Source of the DNA: an uncultured Lachnospiraceae bacterium
GTDB taxonomy: Bacteria > Bacillota > Clostridia > Lachnospirales > Lachnospiraceae
Assembly: GCA_934339135.1 (NCBI GenBank)
Contig: CAKRHP010000003.1
Span: 138,566 to 202,565, forward strand
DNA length: 64,000 nt
Reading direction: 5' to 3'
The translations under genes and the position numbers were made by a program. Positions 26,672 to 35,746 of the stretch are shown here, piece by piece. The stretch's first letter is position 1, and each line of letters begins with the position of its first letter. A model generated the notes under the pieces. The model did no database searches. It saw only the letters and a program-made list of their open reading frames with translations, and was not told the DNA's origin.

Positions 26672-27532
26672 TTATTCGTCCAACATCAACTTGCCTTTCT
26701 TAGCCTTATTTTTTAATCTCTGCATCTGTTCTTTTTCTATCTGCTGGATGCTTTTTTCCGGTGTTGGCAAATCTTCCGGCATAGTTCCTCCAATCTTTTC
26801 AATCGCAGTTCTTACCTCTTTTCCAACATTATAATGCACTGATGTTGCGGTTTCCGCACCGACAATTTTATCTTTTCTTAATTTTTCTTCTGTCTGTGAT
26901 ATTCGGAACAGATTAGCAATCAATTCTGTACTTCCCATGTAATCAAGAATTTTCTGTCCTACTTCTAATTGTTTTTTCGTATGAATGTCATCAACATCTA
27001 ATCCACCGTATAGTCCCATATATCCGGCATTTTGAAAAATTGCAAATTCCTCATTCGTAATAACTCCTGCATTATGTGCTGTCTCTGCCAACATTTGATT
27101 CCACTGTTTGATGTCTCCCCTGACAACAAGTCTTCTGTTATCTTCGTCCAGTTCATTAAAGTGGTCAGCAACTTCCTGCCTGTATGTCTGGATTGCAAAA
27201 TATGTCTGTCCTAATGCAATGACCTCTTTTCTTGGATCTCCATTCTGAACGATCAGATAACATGCATATCTTGACAGTTCATAATCTTTTTTGGGTTTCG
27301 TGGTGACTCCAGCTTCAACGATTTTCCTGACCTCAGGAAAATCGTCTGGAATGCTATGCCCGCTGTTTTCACATGCGATCATTGCTCTTTTAATTACTTT
27401 TGCAAAATTCTCCCATTTTGCATAATCAAGTGCCGGTCCCAATTCTCTCGCACTCCAATACTCGCTTCCATCTTCCCGGATATGCTTGATATCTTCAAAT
27501 CGTTTATACTCTATTCCTTTTAAATCACTCAT
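26672..27532 (-). CDS. dinD: DNA-damage-inducible protein D (DinD)
   Basis: A 286-residue protein matching the DinD family along its length: FEDIKHIREDGSEYWSAREL and GPALDYAKWENF (BRO/ANT-like N-terminal part), GHSIPDDFPEVRK, the conserved KKDYELSRYACYLIVQNGDP, QTYFAIQTYRQE, and TEELRKDKI-like segments near the end. E. coli DinD is SOS-induced and inhibits RecA filament activity. AAGGAG lies 7 bases before the ATG at 27532; the longer frame at 27607 lacks support. No LexA box is visible directly upstream, but one sits 730 bases upstream on the same strand, with a foldback in between. It adjoins the mobile island. Confidence 0.92.
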   Translation of the reverse strand: MSDLKGIEYKRFEDIKHIREDGSEYWSARELGPALDYAKWENFAKVIKRAMIACENSGHSIPDDFPEVRKIVEAGVTTKPKKDYELSRYACYLIVQNGDPRKEVIALGQTYFAIQTYRQEVADHFNELDEDNRRLVVRGDIKQWNQMLAETAHNAGVITNEEFAIFQNAGYMGLYGGLDVDDIHTKKQLEVGQKILDYMGSTELIANLFRISQTEEKLRKDKIVGAETATSVHYNVGKEVRTAIEKIGGTMPEDLPTPEKSIQQIEKEQMQRLKNKAKKGKLMLDE

Positions 27533-27686
27533 TCTCTTGCTCCTTATCAAACTTTCGGCTGTATATGAAAAATGTAATCTCCACGCACAACCGGAACCAT
27601 CTAACACTATGCTTTCTATTCACAGATTCGTTCTTAAAGTATATCACAGGATAATCTCGTAATCTATATTTTTACCTGCTAACTTC

Positions 27687-28106
27687 TTAACTATTTTCCA
27701 GATACTTACGATAGTTATCCATGACAGAATCCGTAACACCGTTTTTGTACACTTTTCGGATATCATCAATTTTTTCATCTTTCAGTGCTTTTAGCCAATC
27801 CAACAAATCTTTTCTGCTGTTTGCAAAATTACAGCGTCTTTCGTCTGCGCTGTTTCGATGTTCGATGAACGTGTCTTCCCGTACTCGCCTCAGGGGGGGA
27901 TTCAGGTATTTCAAAGGGCACTTTCGCACTCGCTGGTGTTTACGCTGCGTCTTTTGCAGCGTTATGCACCACTGCGTAGTGCGACGTAGCGGGAGCGTGC
28001 CCACTGAAATAACTGAGCCCACCCTGGAGGCTCGATCGTCCAGACACATATTCATCGAAACATTGCAAAGCAAAGACTTCCGGGCAAGCCTACTGATCTG
28101 CGGCAA
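27687..28106 (-). pseudogene. Doubtful ORF made largely by a foldback insertion
   Basis: An open frame of 139 codons whose first two thirds is the right arm, loop and left arm of the long foldback at 27836-28077 and does not look like protein (rich in Arg, Cys and Thr). Only the last 45 residues or so (NSRKDLLDWLKALKDEKIDD, then VYKNGVTDSVMDNYRKYLENS) look like a real helical protein C-terminus. I infer the 3' remnant of an older gene interrupted or rebuilt by the foldback. No ribosome site supports translation from 28106. Confidence 0.4.
27836..28077. repeat. Long imperfect foldback (MITE-like inverted repeat or structured RNA), about 240 nt
   Basis: Read outward from the centre, nested complementary blocks are ACGCTGC/GCAGCGT (27942/27956), GGTG/CACC, TCGCACT/AGTGCGA (27924/27978), GGGCAC/GTGCCC (27916/27997), TATTTCA/TGAAATA (27907/28005), TCAG/CTGA, GGG/CCC, CAGGG/CCCTG (27891/28022), GCCT/AGGC, GTGTCT/AGACAC (27871/28042), CGATG/CATCG and GTCTTT/AAAGAC (27836/28072). 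Small bulges separate the blocks. The element is markedly more GC-rich than its flanks. No transposase, reverse transcriptase or integron gene is near. Confidence 0.75.
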
Positions 28107-28236
28107 TTTCCAGATTACAGCCTTCCGGGGGCATTCTTCTTAGGAGCCAAGAATCATATTGAAAACCGTGCCACATCAGAAACAGTCTGGGCACAATTTG
28201 TTTTCTGGTGTGGGAAGTTTGAGTTACTCACATATA

Positions 28237-28272
28237 AGTATAACTCATTTTACGAAATCGAACAAGCGTTTG
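28237..28272 (-). promoter_or_regulatory. SOS-type promoter with LexA box
   Basis: On the minus strand CAAACGCTTGTTCG (28259-28272) fits the Firmicute LexA consensus CGAACRNRYGTTYG at every position. It overlaps a -35-like TTGTTC (28260-28265), which lies 17 bases before TATACT (28237-28242). Transcription would run towards the foldback and dinD. The -35 is weak (three of six). Confidence 0.7.
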
Positions 28273-28457
28273 TTTATTCATTCCTATTTCCTCCCATAAT
28301 ATGGAAAATTATATCATTCGTGAGGAACATTTACAATACAAAGTTCCACTTATCCAACTGTATTTTTACATAAGAAAAGATCCCTTTGTAACAGCCAAAA
28401 CGCACTGCTTTCCAAAAGAACCTTTTCCTAAAATTTATTTACTTTAACCTGTGTTTA

Positions 28458-31400
28458 TCAGCTTTCAAAGGAAGCATTCTTGCTGATTCCCCGTTTTTTG
28501 AGGAGCTTTTTGTATGCCTCCAGTTTTTTCTTTGAAGTCTTTACAATAACTTCATCAGAACCATTTGCAAATGCGTTTTTGCCGACATTGCCTGCTTTCA
28601 GTTTTTCAGATTTAATGATTATCTTTTTCAGATTTTTACATCCGTCAAAAGCATTTTTTCCAATGGATTTAATTTGCTTTCCAATCGTTATCTCGTTAAT
28701 AGTAGTATTATTCTTAAAAGCGTTATCATCAATGGAAGTTACCTGATATTTTACTCCCGCAACCGTAACACTCTTCGGAATAATAATTTTACTCTTTTTT
28801 GATTTCTTGGAAATCTTATACGCCACCGTCGGCTTATCCTTTTTGCTACTGGTGATTATATACTGTACTCCATTTTTTCCTTTCAGCTTGCTTCCTACCT
28901 TCTGCGGTTTTGCCGCAACCTTTGCAGAAGTTTTCGGCGATGTCTGCGGTGTCTCACTTGGCTTTGCTGTTGGCTCCGCCGTTGGTTTCACAGATGCTCC
29001 CGGGGTCGGCTGGGCTGTCTCTACAGGTTTTGTTGTCTCTCCCGGCTTTTCGGTCGGCTCTGTCGTTGGCACCTCAGATGTTCCCGGTGCCGGCTGAGTT
29101 GGCTGGGCTGTCTCTCCCGGCTTTCCGGTCGGCTCTGTCGTTGGCACCTCAGATGTTCCCGGTTCCGGCTGGGTTATCTCTCCCGGCTTTGTTGTCTCTC
29201 CCGGTTTTGTTGTCTCTCCCGGCTTTGTCGTCTCTGCAGGCTGGGCTGTCTCTCCCGGTTTTGTCGTCTCTCCCGGCTTTGTTGTCTCCCCCGGCTTTCC
29301 GGTCGGCTCTGTCGTTGGTACTACAGTCGGCTCAGGAGATTTGGTCGGTGTGATCACACTCGTCTTGTCTGAGATTTCTTTTTCCCCTGCTTCATCGTAA
29401 AAGTAACCATCACACTCCTGACATTTATAATATGCGATATTTCCTGTTTCCTGCAGTGTTGCATTCTTCGCCGGAACCAACTCCAGTGTATGAGGTTTTT
29501 TTCCCACAGAAACATCTGTCTTCATTATATCTCCACACAATTTACATTCCGTATGACCGGTTCCCGCTGCAGTACAGGTCGGTGCATATTCCCCATCTCC
29601 GGTATATAAAACCTCCGGATCTTCTTCACATGCTTTTCGGGTTATTGTTATTTGTTTCCCGATCGTCTTATAACAATCCTTATCATCCCCTGTATAAACC
29701 GCTGTAAGGGTCACACTGCCACCGGCAGGAATTGTCTTTGCTTTGACCGCGTCCAATGATCCACCGGAAGTCTCCGGTGTCCATCCACTGTTTGTCACAT
29801 CATCTGTAAAAATAAGTTTTCCGGCTTCTTCCACTGTTTTGACCGTATTCTCTACCATAAGATCTGTCGGTGCATTGTCAGGAATCTCTGCCTTGTTAAT
29901 CGTCCACTGCCTCGTGATCACGACCGAATTATCCGAAGTATTTTCAAGATGATATCGATCCGTGTATTCACTCTTCACGGAGATGATCGCCGTCGCTGTG
30001 CAAATCCCCGCCCGGGTTGCCACGTTTCCGGAGAGTGCTACCGTAAGCTGTTCCGGCAACTTATCTGTATCTGCAAGTGAAATGCTCTTCTGAGTGCCAT
30101 CATAAACGAACGGTTCCTCCGGCGTATTCCATTTCAGATCCGGAACGCTGATATCCTTTATCCTGTATTTCTCTTGAGGTGTATTCTTATTACTATACAC
30201 GTCAACTATTTTTCCCTTCGATTGGCAATGACAATCCTGATCCTGCTCCCAGCTATATACCCTTTCTCCATTCACCACCGGATATGACTGTTTGTACTTA
30301 CCTTCCAATGTCTGTCCCCAGACCTCTGCGCTGACCTGTTCACCATAAACCGTTCCGCTCCAGCCGCATGACAGCTTATATGCAAGCTCTCCGGAGCTGA
30401 TCTGTGCTGCAGTAACTCCAACGGGCTCCTTCAGATCCTCTGTAGTCATCCAAGTACACTCGCCAATGGCTTGTATTGTCTGGCCGTTACTATCAGCGGA
30501 CACATCTGTCTGATAATAACAATCAGACATCTCTGCACCATTTTGTTTTCCAAGCACAGTGCCTTTCTTACTCGTATCTGAACCCATCACCTTGCATTGT
30601 GTATAACAATTATGTATGTAGGCATTCGCGGTTGGATACCCTGCCCAGCCGGCAATTCCACCTACATGCGCATTACCATTAACGATTCCCTGAAAGGAAC
30701 AATTTGCCACGAAAGCATCTGAGCAACTACGAATAATCCCCCCTACGTCCCCTCCTTTACTGTAAAAATAGGAATCGGCAATCCTTAGATTTTTCACGGT
30801 TCCATTTGAGTCTATTTTCCAAAAAAAACCAACACCATGGTCTTCCTGAGAACAACAATATAATCCGCTGATCGTATGACCGTCGCCATCAAAAAATATC
30901 GTTGATGTGCAATAAGTACCAATTGTCGTCCAGGAGAAAAATTTATTGTTATCGTTCTCGTAATCCTCTTCCGTTAAGCGGTCTATCAAATTATAATTAA
31001 CCGTAATGTCCTTCGTAAGCTTTGCGCAAATAACATCCGGTTCTTCTTGACACTTATCTGCATACCAATAAAGATTTCCTACGCTTTCTATTTCATAAGG
31101 ACTCTCTTTTGTACCTGCTCCTTCTGGTTTGATTCGTTTTAAATAATCACTTTTCGCTGCATCACACTGCGTACATTTTCCATCTGTTCCAAAGTCATGT
31201 CCCGTTGCCGGATCATCCGGATCATCCTTCTCGTCGACAGCCTGACACCTGGTACATGTGCTTATAATTTTTCCATTTTCGGTACAGGTATGTGCTTCTG
31301 TGCCTGTCTCCTCCCAAACATGCCCCAGAGCCGGTGCCCCACCGGACTTAGACACCCATCGTGTTTCCTCACAAGCAAGACACTTCTCTTCCTGAAGCTC

Positions 31401-32159
31401 CCCTTCCGTACATGTTGCCTCTTTCGTCTGTCCGATCGCTCCCCACCGATGAGCAGCCGGTATGATTGTGGTAATTTCTCGCTTACAATTTTTGCAGGAT
31501 TTCTTCTGAAAGCCATCCTTTGTGCAGGTAGCTGCCTGCGTTTCACCATTCACCCATTCATGGTCACATACGTTATAATCAAACAGGATCTCACTCAGCT
31601 GCATAACATCTGCACCCTGGTTTGCAGTAAATTCAAACTTATAATATTGATATTTCGTTTCATTACCATCTACTGAAAACGGATACGAAGTATAGTTTTT
31701 ATTCTCCATCGTAGTATCCCCGGTCACAGAAGCAATCTCTGTCCATGAATTATCCTCATCTTCGGATCTATATGCCTCACATCCATACAGCTTCCAGGTC
31801 TTTGGATTTCTTCCACTTTCGCGTGCGTTATCATTTCCTGTGACAAAGGTATAACCGCCGATCCACACCGGTTCAGATGCTTCAATGATCACATACGCAG
31901 AATCAGAAAAGTCACAGCACCATTTTGTGCCATCTGATTCTGTATATTTTCCATCGAAAAGACTTTCATATCCTTCCCCGTAACTACATCCACTTGTTCC
32001 ATCAATTCCTTCAAATGTTACCGTTTGCGTCGACTCTGCCGTGTTTTCCTCTGCCGCAGCTTTAACCGCTGTCAATGTCAGATCCGTCATCATTCCTAAC
32101 AACATCGCCATGCTGACCAACAGAGCCAGCGTTTTCTTCCATTTTCCTCTCACTTTCAT
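28458..32159 (-). CDS. Giant secreted surface protein: discoidin-like, GLUG, PGET repeat and BspA-like LRR
   Basis: A 1233-residue exported protein. A signal peptide (basic MKVRGKWKK, hydrophobic core, cleavage near VKAAAEE) leads to an F5/8-type C-like domain (about 45-190; NPKTWKLYG, YYKFEFTANQG), several Cys-rich C-x-x-C modules (TCTKDGFQKKSCKNC and similar), a GLUG-type beta-helix region (about 350-560; GDVGGIIRS, AHVGGIAGW), beta-rich domains, a Pro/Thr/Glu linker of PGETTK repeats, and C-terminal BspA-like leucine-rich repeats (TSIDDNAFKNN, IGKNAFDGCKNL). There is no LPXTG or C-terminal membrane helix. GGAGGT at 6 bases decides the start at 32159. It likely binds glycans, mucus or other surfaces. 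Unlike the giant at 38424, no small peptide gene follows it. Confidence 0.85.
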   Translation of the reverse strand: MKVRGKWKKTLALLVSMAMLLGMMTDLTLTAVKAAAEENTAESTQTVTFEGIDGTSGCSYGEGYESLFDGKYTESDGTKWCCDFSDSAYVIIEASEPVWIGGYTFVTGNDNARESGRNPKTWKLYGCEAYRSEDEDNSWTEIASVTGDTTMENKNYTSYPFSVDGNETKYQYYKFEFTANQGADVMQLSEILFDYNVCDHEWVNGETQAATCTKDGFQKKSCKNCKREITTIIPAAHRWGAIGQTKEATCTEGELQEEKCLACEETRWVSKSGGAPALGHVWEETGTEAHTCTENGKIISTCTRCQAVDEKDDPDDPATGHDFGTDGKCTQCDAAKSDYLKRIKPEGAGTKESPYEIESVGNLYWYADKCQEEPDVICAKLTKDITVNYNLIDRLTEEDYENDNNKFFSWTTIGTYCTSTIFFDGDGHTISGLYCCSQEDHGVGFFWKIDSNGTVKNLRIADSYFYSKGGDVGGIIRSCSDAFVANCSFQGIVNGNAHVGGIAGWAGYPTANAYIHNCYTQCKVMGSDTSKKGTVLGKQNGAEMSDCYYQTDVSADSNGQTIQAIGECTWMTTEDLKEPVGVTAAQISSGELAYKLSCGWSGTVYGEQVSAEVWGQTLEGKYKQSYPVVNGERVYSWEQDQDCHCQSKGKIVDVYSNKNTPQEKYRIKDISVPDLKWNTPEEPFVYDGTQKSISLADTDKLPEQLTVALSGNVATRAGICTATAIISVKSEYTDRYHLENTSDNSVVITRQWTINKAEIPDNAPTDLMVENTVKTVEEAGKLIFTDDVTNSGWTPETSGGSLDAVKAKTIPAGGSVTLTAVYTGDDKDCYKTIGKQITITRKACEEDPEVLYTGDGEYAPTCTAAGTGHTECKLCGDIMKTDVSVGKKPHTLELVPAKNATLQETGNIAYYKCQECDGYFYDEAGEKEISDKTSVITPTKSPEPTVVPTTEPTGKPGETTKPGETTKPGETAQPAETTKPGETTKPGETTKPGEITQPEPGTSEVPTTEPTGKPGETAQPTQPAPGTSEVPTTEPTEKPGETTKPVETAQPTPGASVKPTAEPTAKPSETPQTSPKTSAKVAAKPQKVGSKLKGKNGVQYIITSSKKDKPTVAYKISKKSKKSKIIIPKSVTVAGVKYQVTSIDDNAFKNNTTINEITIGKQIKSIGKNAFDGCKNLKKIIIKSEKLKAGNVGKNAFANGSDEVIVKTSKKKLEAYKKLLKKRGISKNASFES
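28975..29325 (-). repeat. In-gene tandem repeats encoding PGETTK/PTTEPT stalk
   Basis: Repeats of about 18 and larger composite units of roughly 90-100 bases encode runs such as KPGETTKPGETTKPGE and VPTTEPTGKPGETAQP. They form a flexible, probably glycosylated stalk between the globular part and the LRR end. The near-identical DNA copies make length variation by recombination likely. Confidence 0.85.
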
Positions 32160-32384
32160 ACAATACCTCCATTTGTGCATTCATCAATCAGGCCTGCTTT
32201 GATTATACTATGCAGCGTCTGATAAATACAACACAAAAAGAGCTTTTTCGCCTGTAAAACGGTATAAATTTCACTTCAAACCGGTACAAATCCTTCCAAT
32301 TATCACATAAAGCGGTACAAAACTGTTTTTCAGATATTTTCTTCCCGGTCGAATATAAAGTTAAGCCGGCATTTTCCTATACAC

Positions 32385-32432
32385 TAAAAAAGCCGCCAGA
32401 CTACGGATATACTCCACAGCCTGACGGCGGTT
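32385..32432 (-). terminator. Terminator after the galK-galE-LytTR unit
   Basis: On the minus strand CCGCCGTCAGG and a GTCTGGCGG arm pair with a small bulge, followed by CTTTTTTAG. It begins 10 bases after the LytTR gene stop. Confidence 0.75.
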
Positions 32433-32441
32433 TGGTTTCTA

Positions 32442-33227
32442 TTATGATCTTCCAAAAAGCATTTTTACGACTCCATCCGGTTCGCATTCACTCCGGATAT
32501 GCAAAACATCATCCTGATTCAGCAGGATGCAGCCACAATGTCCCTCAAAAGTCGGAAAACATACGATCAGCAGATCCGCATCGATCTCCGGACTATACTC
32601 ATTCATGGACAGCGTTTCTCCATACAAAATCGTCCGCTCGTATCCCCGAAGCCACTTTTCATCCATATCCGGAAAGATACTTCGAAAGCTGTGACCGATC
32701 ATCTTTTCCAAGGGCATTCCTTCCAGTCTCGCCAATGCAGGGTTTCCATACCGGAATACCCAGTCGATCGCCCGGAAATCGTCCTCAAATATCATCTCAA
32801 TATCCGCAAAGGCAAAGGGCATATGCTCAAACCCTTTATAGTATTCACAATATTCGGCGGTAGAAACAGGCGTCCCTATCGTTGAAAATCCCCGTATGAC
32901 CCTTTTTCTCTGACGATACAGCTTTTCATCAATCTCCTTTTTGCGGCTTTGGGTATAATCCAGTATTTCCCCGTTATTCAGATTGATGGTATCGGTAATA
33001 CTGTATACCGCGATCGCAGACACAAGACACCCCCGGCGCACCTCGATAAAAGCTGCCCCGAGCAGTTCCGAAAGCTCCCTATAGGTCATTCTCGTTTCCA
33101 GAACCTCACCGCGGTTCATATGTATATCTGCATACTTCCGGCGCATATGAACGTATAGGATATCCCGTACCGAAATTGTCACCCTGCGACGATGGGAAAT
33201 GATCGTAATTTTTTGTTCTTTCTGCAT
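32442..33227 (-). CDS. LytTR DNA-binding regulator with C-terminal PAS domain
   Basis: A 261-residue regulator in an unusual order. Residues about 5-100 form a LytTR DNA-binding domain (ITIISHRRRVTISVRDILYV, VRRGCLVSAIAVYSI), which in other proteins is at the C-terminus. Residues about 135-250 form a PAS sensor (DWVFRYGNPALARLEGMP, LEKMIGHSFRSIFPDM). There is no receiver domain. The ATG follows the galE stop codon by one base with no good ribosome site, so translation is probably coupled to galE. This placement suggests it is made whenever the galactose genes are expressed and may link that state to other genes; its target is unknown. Confidence 0.8.
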   Translation of the reverse strand: MQKEQKITIISHRRRVTISVRDILYVHMRRKYADIHMNRGEVLETRMTYRELSELLGAAFIEVRRGCLVSAIAVYSITDTINLNNGEILDYTQSRKKEIDEKLYRQRKRVIRGFSTIGTPVSTAEYCEYYKGFEHMPFAFADIEMIFEDDFRAIDWVFRYGNPALARLEGMPLEKMIGHSFRSIFPDMDEKWLRGYERTILYGETLSMNEYSPEIDADLLIVCFPTFEGHCGCILLNQDDVLHIRSECEPDGVVKMLFGRS

Positions 33228-33228
33228 T

Positions 33229-34254
33229 TTATTGATTCTCTGTATTGTATCCGTCCGGATTCATGGTCTGCCATCTCCAGGAATCTGCACACATTTCCTC
33301 AATCCCATACTGTGCCTCCCAGCCCAGCTCCTTTTTGGCTAAGGATGCATCGGAGTAGCATGTCGCAATATCACCGGGACGTCTCGCCTTGATCTGATAT
33401 GGAATCTCCTTGCCGCAGGCTTTTCCGAATGCCTTGATCACATCAAGAACACTGTATCCCTTTCCGGTTCCCAGGTTGTAGATCTTAACTCCCGGATGCT
33501 CCATCAGCTTGTTGATCGCCTTCACATGACCTCTCGCCAGATCTACTACATGAATATAATCACGTACTCCGGTTCCGTCCGGTGTATCATAGTCATTCCC
33601 GAAGACACCGACACACTCCAGCTTACCGATCGCCACCTGTGCCACATAAGGGAGCAGGTTGTTTGGGATACCCTTCGGATCCTCGCCGATCAGACCGCTT
33701 TTGTGGGCTCCGATCGGATTGAAATAACGAAGAAGGATCACGTTCCACTCATCGTCTGCTGTATGGAAGTCCGTCAGGATCTGCTCCAGCATATGCTTTG
33801 TCCAGCCGTAAGGATTGGTACATACGCCCTTTGGACATTCCTCTGTGATCGGGATAAATGCAGGGTCTCCATAAACCGTTGCAGAAGATGAAAAGATAAT
33901 GTTTTTGCAGCCGTTTTCCCGCATCGCTTTACACAGATTCAGGGTGCCGCCGATATTATTTTCATAGTACTCCAATGGCTTGGAGACAGACTCTCCCACT
34001 GCCTTAAGCCCCGCAAAATGGATCACGGCATCGGGCTTTTCCTTTGAAAAAATGCTGCTCATCGCATTATAGTCTCTGATATCACTGTTATAGAAGGTCA
34101 GCTCCTTCCCGGTAATCTCCTGCACTCTCTGTACCGCCTTCTCACTGGCATTGTACAGGTTATCCACGATAACTACCTCATAACCTTCATTTAAAAGCTC
34201 CACGCAGGTATGACTTCCTATGTATCCTGCTCCACCTGTAACTAAAATCTTCAT
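33229..34254 (-). CDS. galE: UDP-glucose 4-epimerase
   Basis: A 341-residue short-chain dehydrogenase/reductase-type epimerase of the Leloir pathway that interconverts UDP-galactose and UDP-glucose. The NAD-binding TGGAGYIGSH is at the N-terminus. The catalytic residues are in SSSATVYG and the Y-x-x-x-K of NPYGWTKHMLE (about Y149/K153). NDYDTPDGTGVRDYIHVVDL is the family substrate region. Length is normal. It lies 48 bases after galK and is followed directly by the LytTR-PAS gene, so the three form one operon. galT is not in this window. Confidence 0.97.
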   Translation of the reverse strand: MKILVTGGAGYIGSHTCVELLNEGYEVVIVDNLYNASEKAVQRVQEITGKELTFYNSDIRDYNAMSSIFSKEKPDAVIHFAGLKAVGESVSKPLEYYENNIGGTLNLCKAMRENGCKNIIFSSSATVYGDPAFIPITEECPKGVCTNPYGWTKHMLEQILTDFHTADDEWNVILLRYFNPIGAHKSGLIGEDPKGIPNNLLPYVAQVAIGKLECVGVFGNDYDTPDGTGVRDYIHVVDLARGHVKAINKLMEHPGVKIYNLGTGKGYSVLDVIKAFGKACGKEIPYQIKARRPGDIATCYSDASLAKKELGWEAQYGIEEMCADSWRWQTMNPDGYNTENQ

Positions 34255-34302
34255 AGCGAACCTCCCTTTCGTCCTTGCTTTTATGTCTATCTGAAGGGTT
34301 CA

Positions 34303-35586
34303 TCATAAAACTCGTATGCCACCCTGCAAACGCACCTTTAATACGTGACAGCTGTCGTCCCCGTAGATTGCTTCGATCTGCTCCTTGTAAGCAGCCACTG
34401 CTTCATTTTTTACAAATGCCTGGATCGTGCCGGCAAAACCGCCGCCATGGACACGGCACACACCGTTCTTCCCCAGAATACTCTCACTGACTGCCAGAGC
34501 AACGGTTACATTCTGGGAATCCACATCCCTTGGACTGTAAATGTTCTGCAGGTATTTTGCAGAGGAATCTCCGCTTGCCTTGATCACACCTAAAAATCCC
34601 GGATAATCAGACTCCTCCAGTGATTTCACTCCCCGCAGAACCCGCTCTTCTTCCTCATAGAAATGAATGGCACGAAGTACCGCTCTGCCGGAAGTCTCTT
34701 TCCAAAGCTTAGGAAGCTCTTTAAAAAATGTCTCCCTCGGCACCTCTCTTAAATGCTCCCTGCCCAGAGCCTGTGCCACCTGATTCATCTCTGCCGGCAC
34801 CGCAGCATAGTCCGGTGTCAGATCGGCATGAGATCCCTTGGTATCCACAATACAAAGGCTTAAACCTGCCTTTTCAAAATCGGTGTGTACCTGCCTGACC
34901 TCCGGATGCTCCTTCTCCTTAAAGTCAATAAAGATCATACCGCCAACACTACAAGCCATCTGGTCCATCAGACCACATGGCTTGCCAAAATATATATTCT
35001 CTGCATACTGGCCGATCTGGGCAATCTCGATGCTGGATACTTTCATAGCATTGTAAAGTCCGGAAAGGATCGTACCGATCAGGCTCTCAAATGCTGCCGA
35101 AGAAGACATCCCGGCTCCCATCAGCACATCACTGGTAATATATGCCGTAAAGCCGCCGACCTTGTGGCCACGCTCCTTCATCCCCGCTGCAACTCCGCGG
35201 ATCAATGCTGTGGTGGTACTTTGCTCCTCTTCCTTCATAGAAAGATCCGCTATATCAACCTCCTCCATCGGGAAATCTCCGGATACCAGACGGATCACCG
35301 GCTCCTCTGCCTTTGCCACGATCGCAATGGCGTCCAGATTGATCGAAGTCGCAAGCACCATACCATTCTGATGGTCCGTATGATTGCCACATACTTCACT
35401 GCGCCCCGGCGCACTGTATATCTCAATTTCCTTTTCGGAAGGGAATAATTCGGTAAACCGGTCGATCGCCCGGATATACCGCTCTCTATTATAAGGAACT
35501 CTCTGCTCATCCACATAAATCTCCCTGATCTTCTGATCCAGTGATCCCTGCTCCAGAGATTCCCGTACACTCATGATATTCTGCAT
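34303..35586 (-). CDS. galK: Galactokinase
   Basis: A 427-residue GHMP-family kinase that phosphorylates galactose at C1. The galactokinase signature appears in its Clostridial form (SAPGRSEVCGNHTDHQNG), the ATP loop is GAGMSSSAAFE, and the third motif is RVHGGGFAGTIQAF. A GGAGG box stands before the ATG, with a good promoter 35-63 bases upstream of the start. It is the first gene of the galK-galE-LytTR operon. The protein is slightly longer than E. coli GalK because of an N-terminal extension of about 40 residues, as in other Clostridia. Confidence 0.97.
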   Translation of the reverse strand: MQNIMSVRESLEQGSLDQKIREIYVDEQRVPYNRERYIRAIDRFTELFPSEKEIEIYSAPGRSEVCGNHTDHQNGMVLATSINLDAIAIVAKAEEPVIRLVSGDFPMEEVDIADLSMKEEEQSTTTALIRGVAAGMKERGHKVGGFTAYITSDVLMGAGMSSSAAFESLIGTILSGLYNAMKVSSIEIAQIGQYAENIYFGKPCGLMDQMACSVGGMIFIDFKEKEHPEVRQVHTDFEKAGLSLCIVDTKGSHADLTPDYAAVPAEMNQVAQALGREHLREVPRETFFKELPKLWKETSGRAVLRAIHFYEEEERVLRGVKSLEESDYPGFLGVIKASGDSSAKYLQNIYSPRDVDSQNVTVALAVSESILGKNGVCRVHGGGFAGTIQAFVKNEAVAAYKEQIEAIYGDDSCHVLKVRLQGGIRVL

Positions 35587-35620
35587 GTCTTTTCCTCCAT
35601 GTTATATTGTTACCTCATAA

Positions 35621-35649
35621 AGTGTACCATATCAGGTTTCGTAATGCAA
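35621..35649 (-). promoter_or_regulatory. Predicted promoter of the galK operon
   Basis: On the minus strand TTGCAT (35644-35649) and TACACT (35621-35626) are 17 bases apart, 35 bases before the galK start. Confidence 0.6.
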
Positions 35650-35746
35650 CAAAACTGGCGGAATCAATCTCTTGCCATCCCCAACCACCTGTATTTAAAC
35701 AATCATCTCCATTCCCGTTTACTTTTCACGACCTTGCGAAACACGT

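Noticed and set aside
27836..28077. Retron msr-msd or integron attC site
   Set aside because: No reverse transcriptase or integrase of the IntI type is nearby, and attC end motifs are not evident. A foldback/structured RNA description is safer.
27721..28143. 140-codon plus-strand frame over the foldback
   Set aside because: It is the mirror of the foldback; no ribosome site, no protein-like pattern.
28107..28457. A third small leader-like peptide after the giant gene at 28458
   Set aside because: I checked both strands downstream of its stop; there is no AGGAGG-ATG with a Y-x-x-P-like frame.
28910..29353. Open frame on the plus strand across the PGET repeats (Pro/Leu/Ser-rich)
   Set aside because: It is the antisense shadow of the repeat stalk of the giant protein; no ribosome site and biased composition from the repeats.
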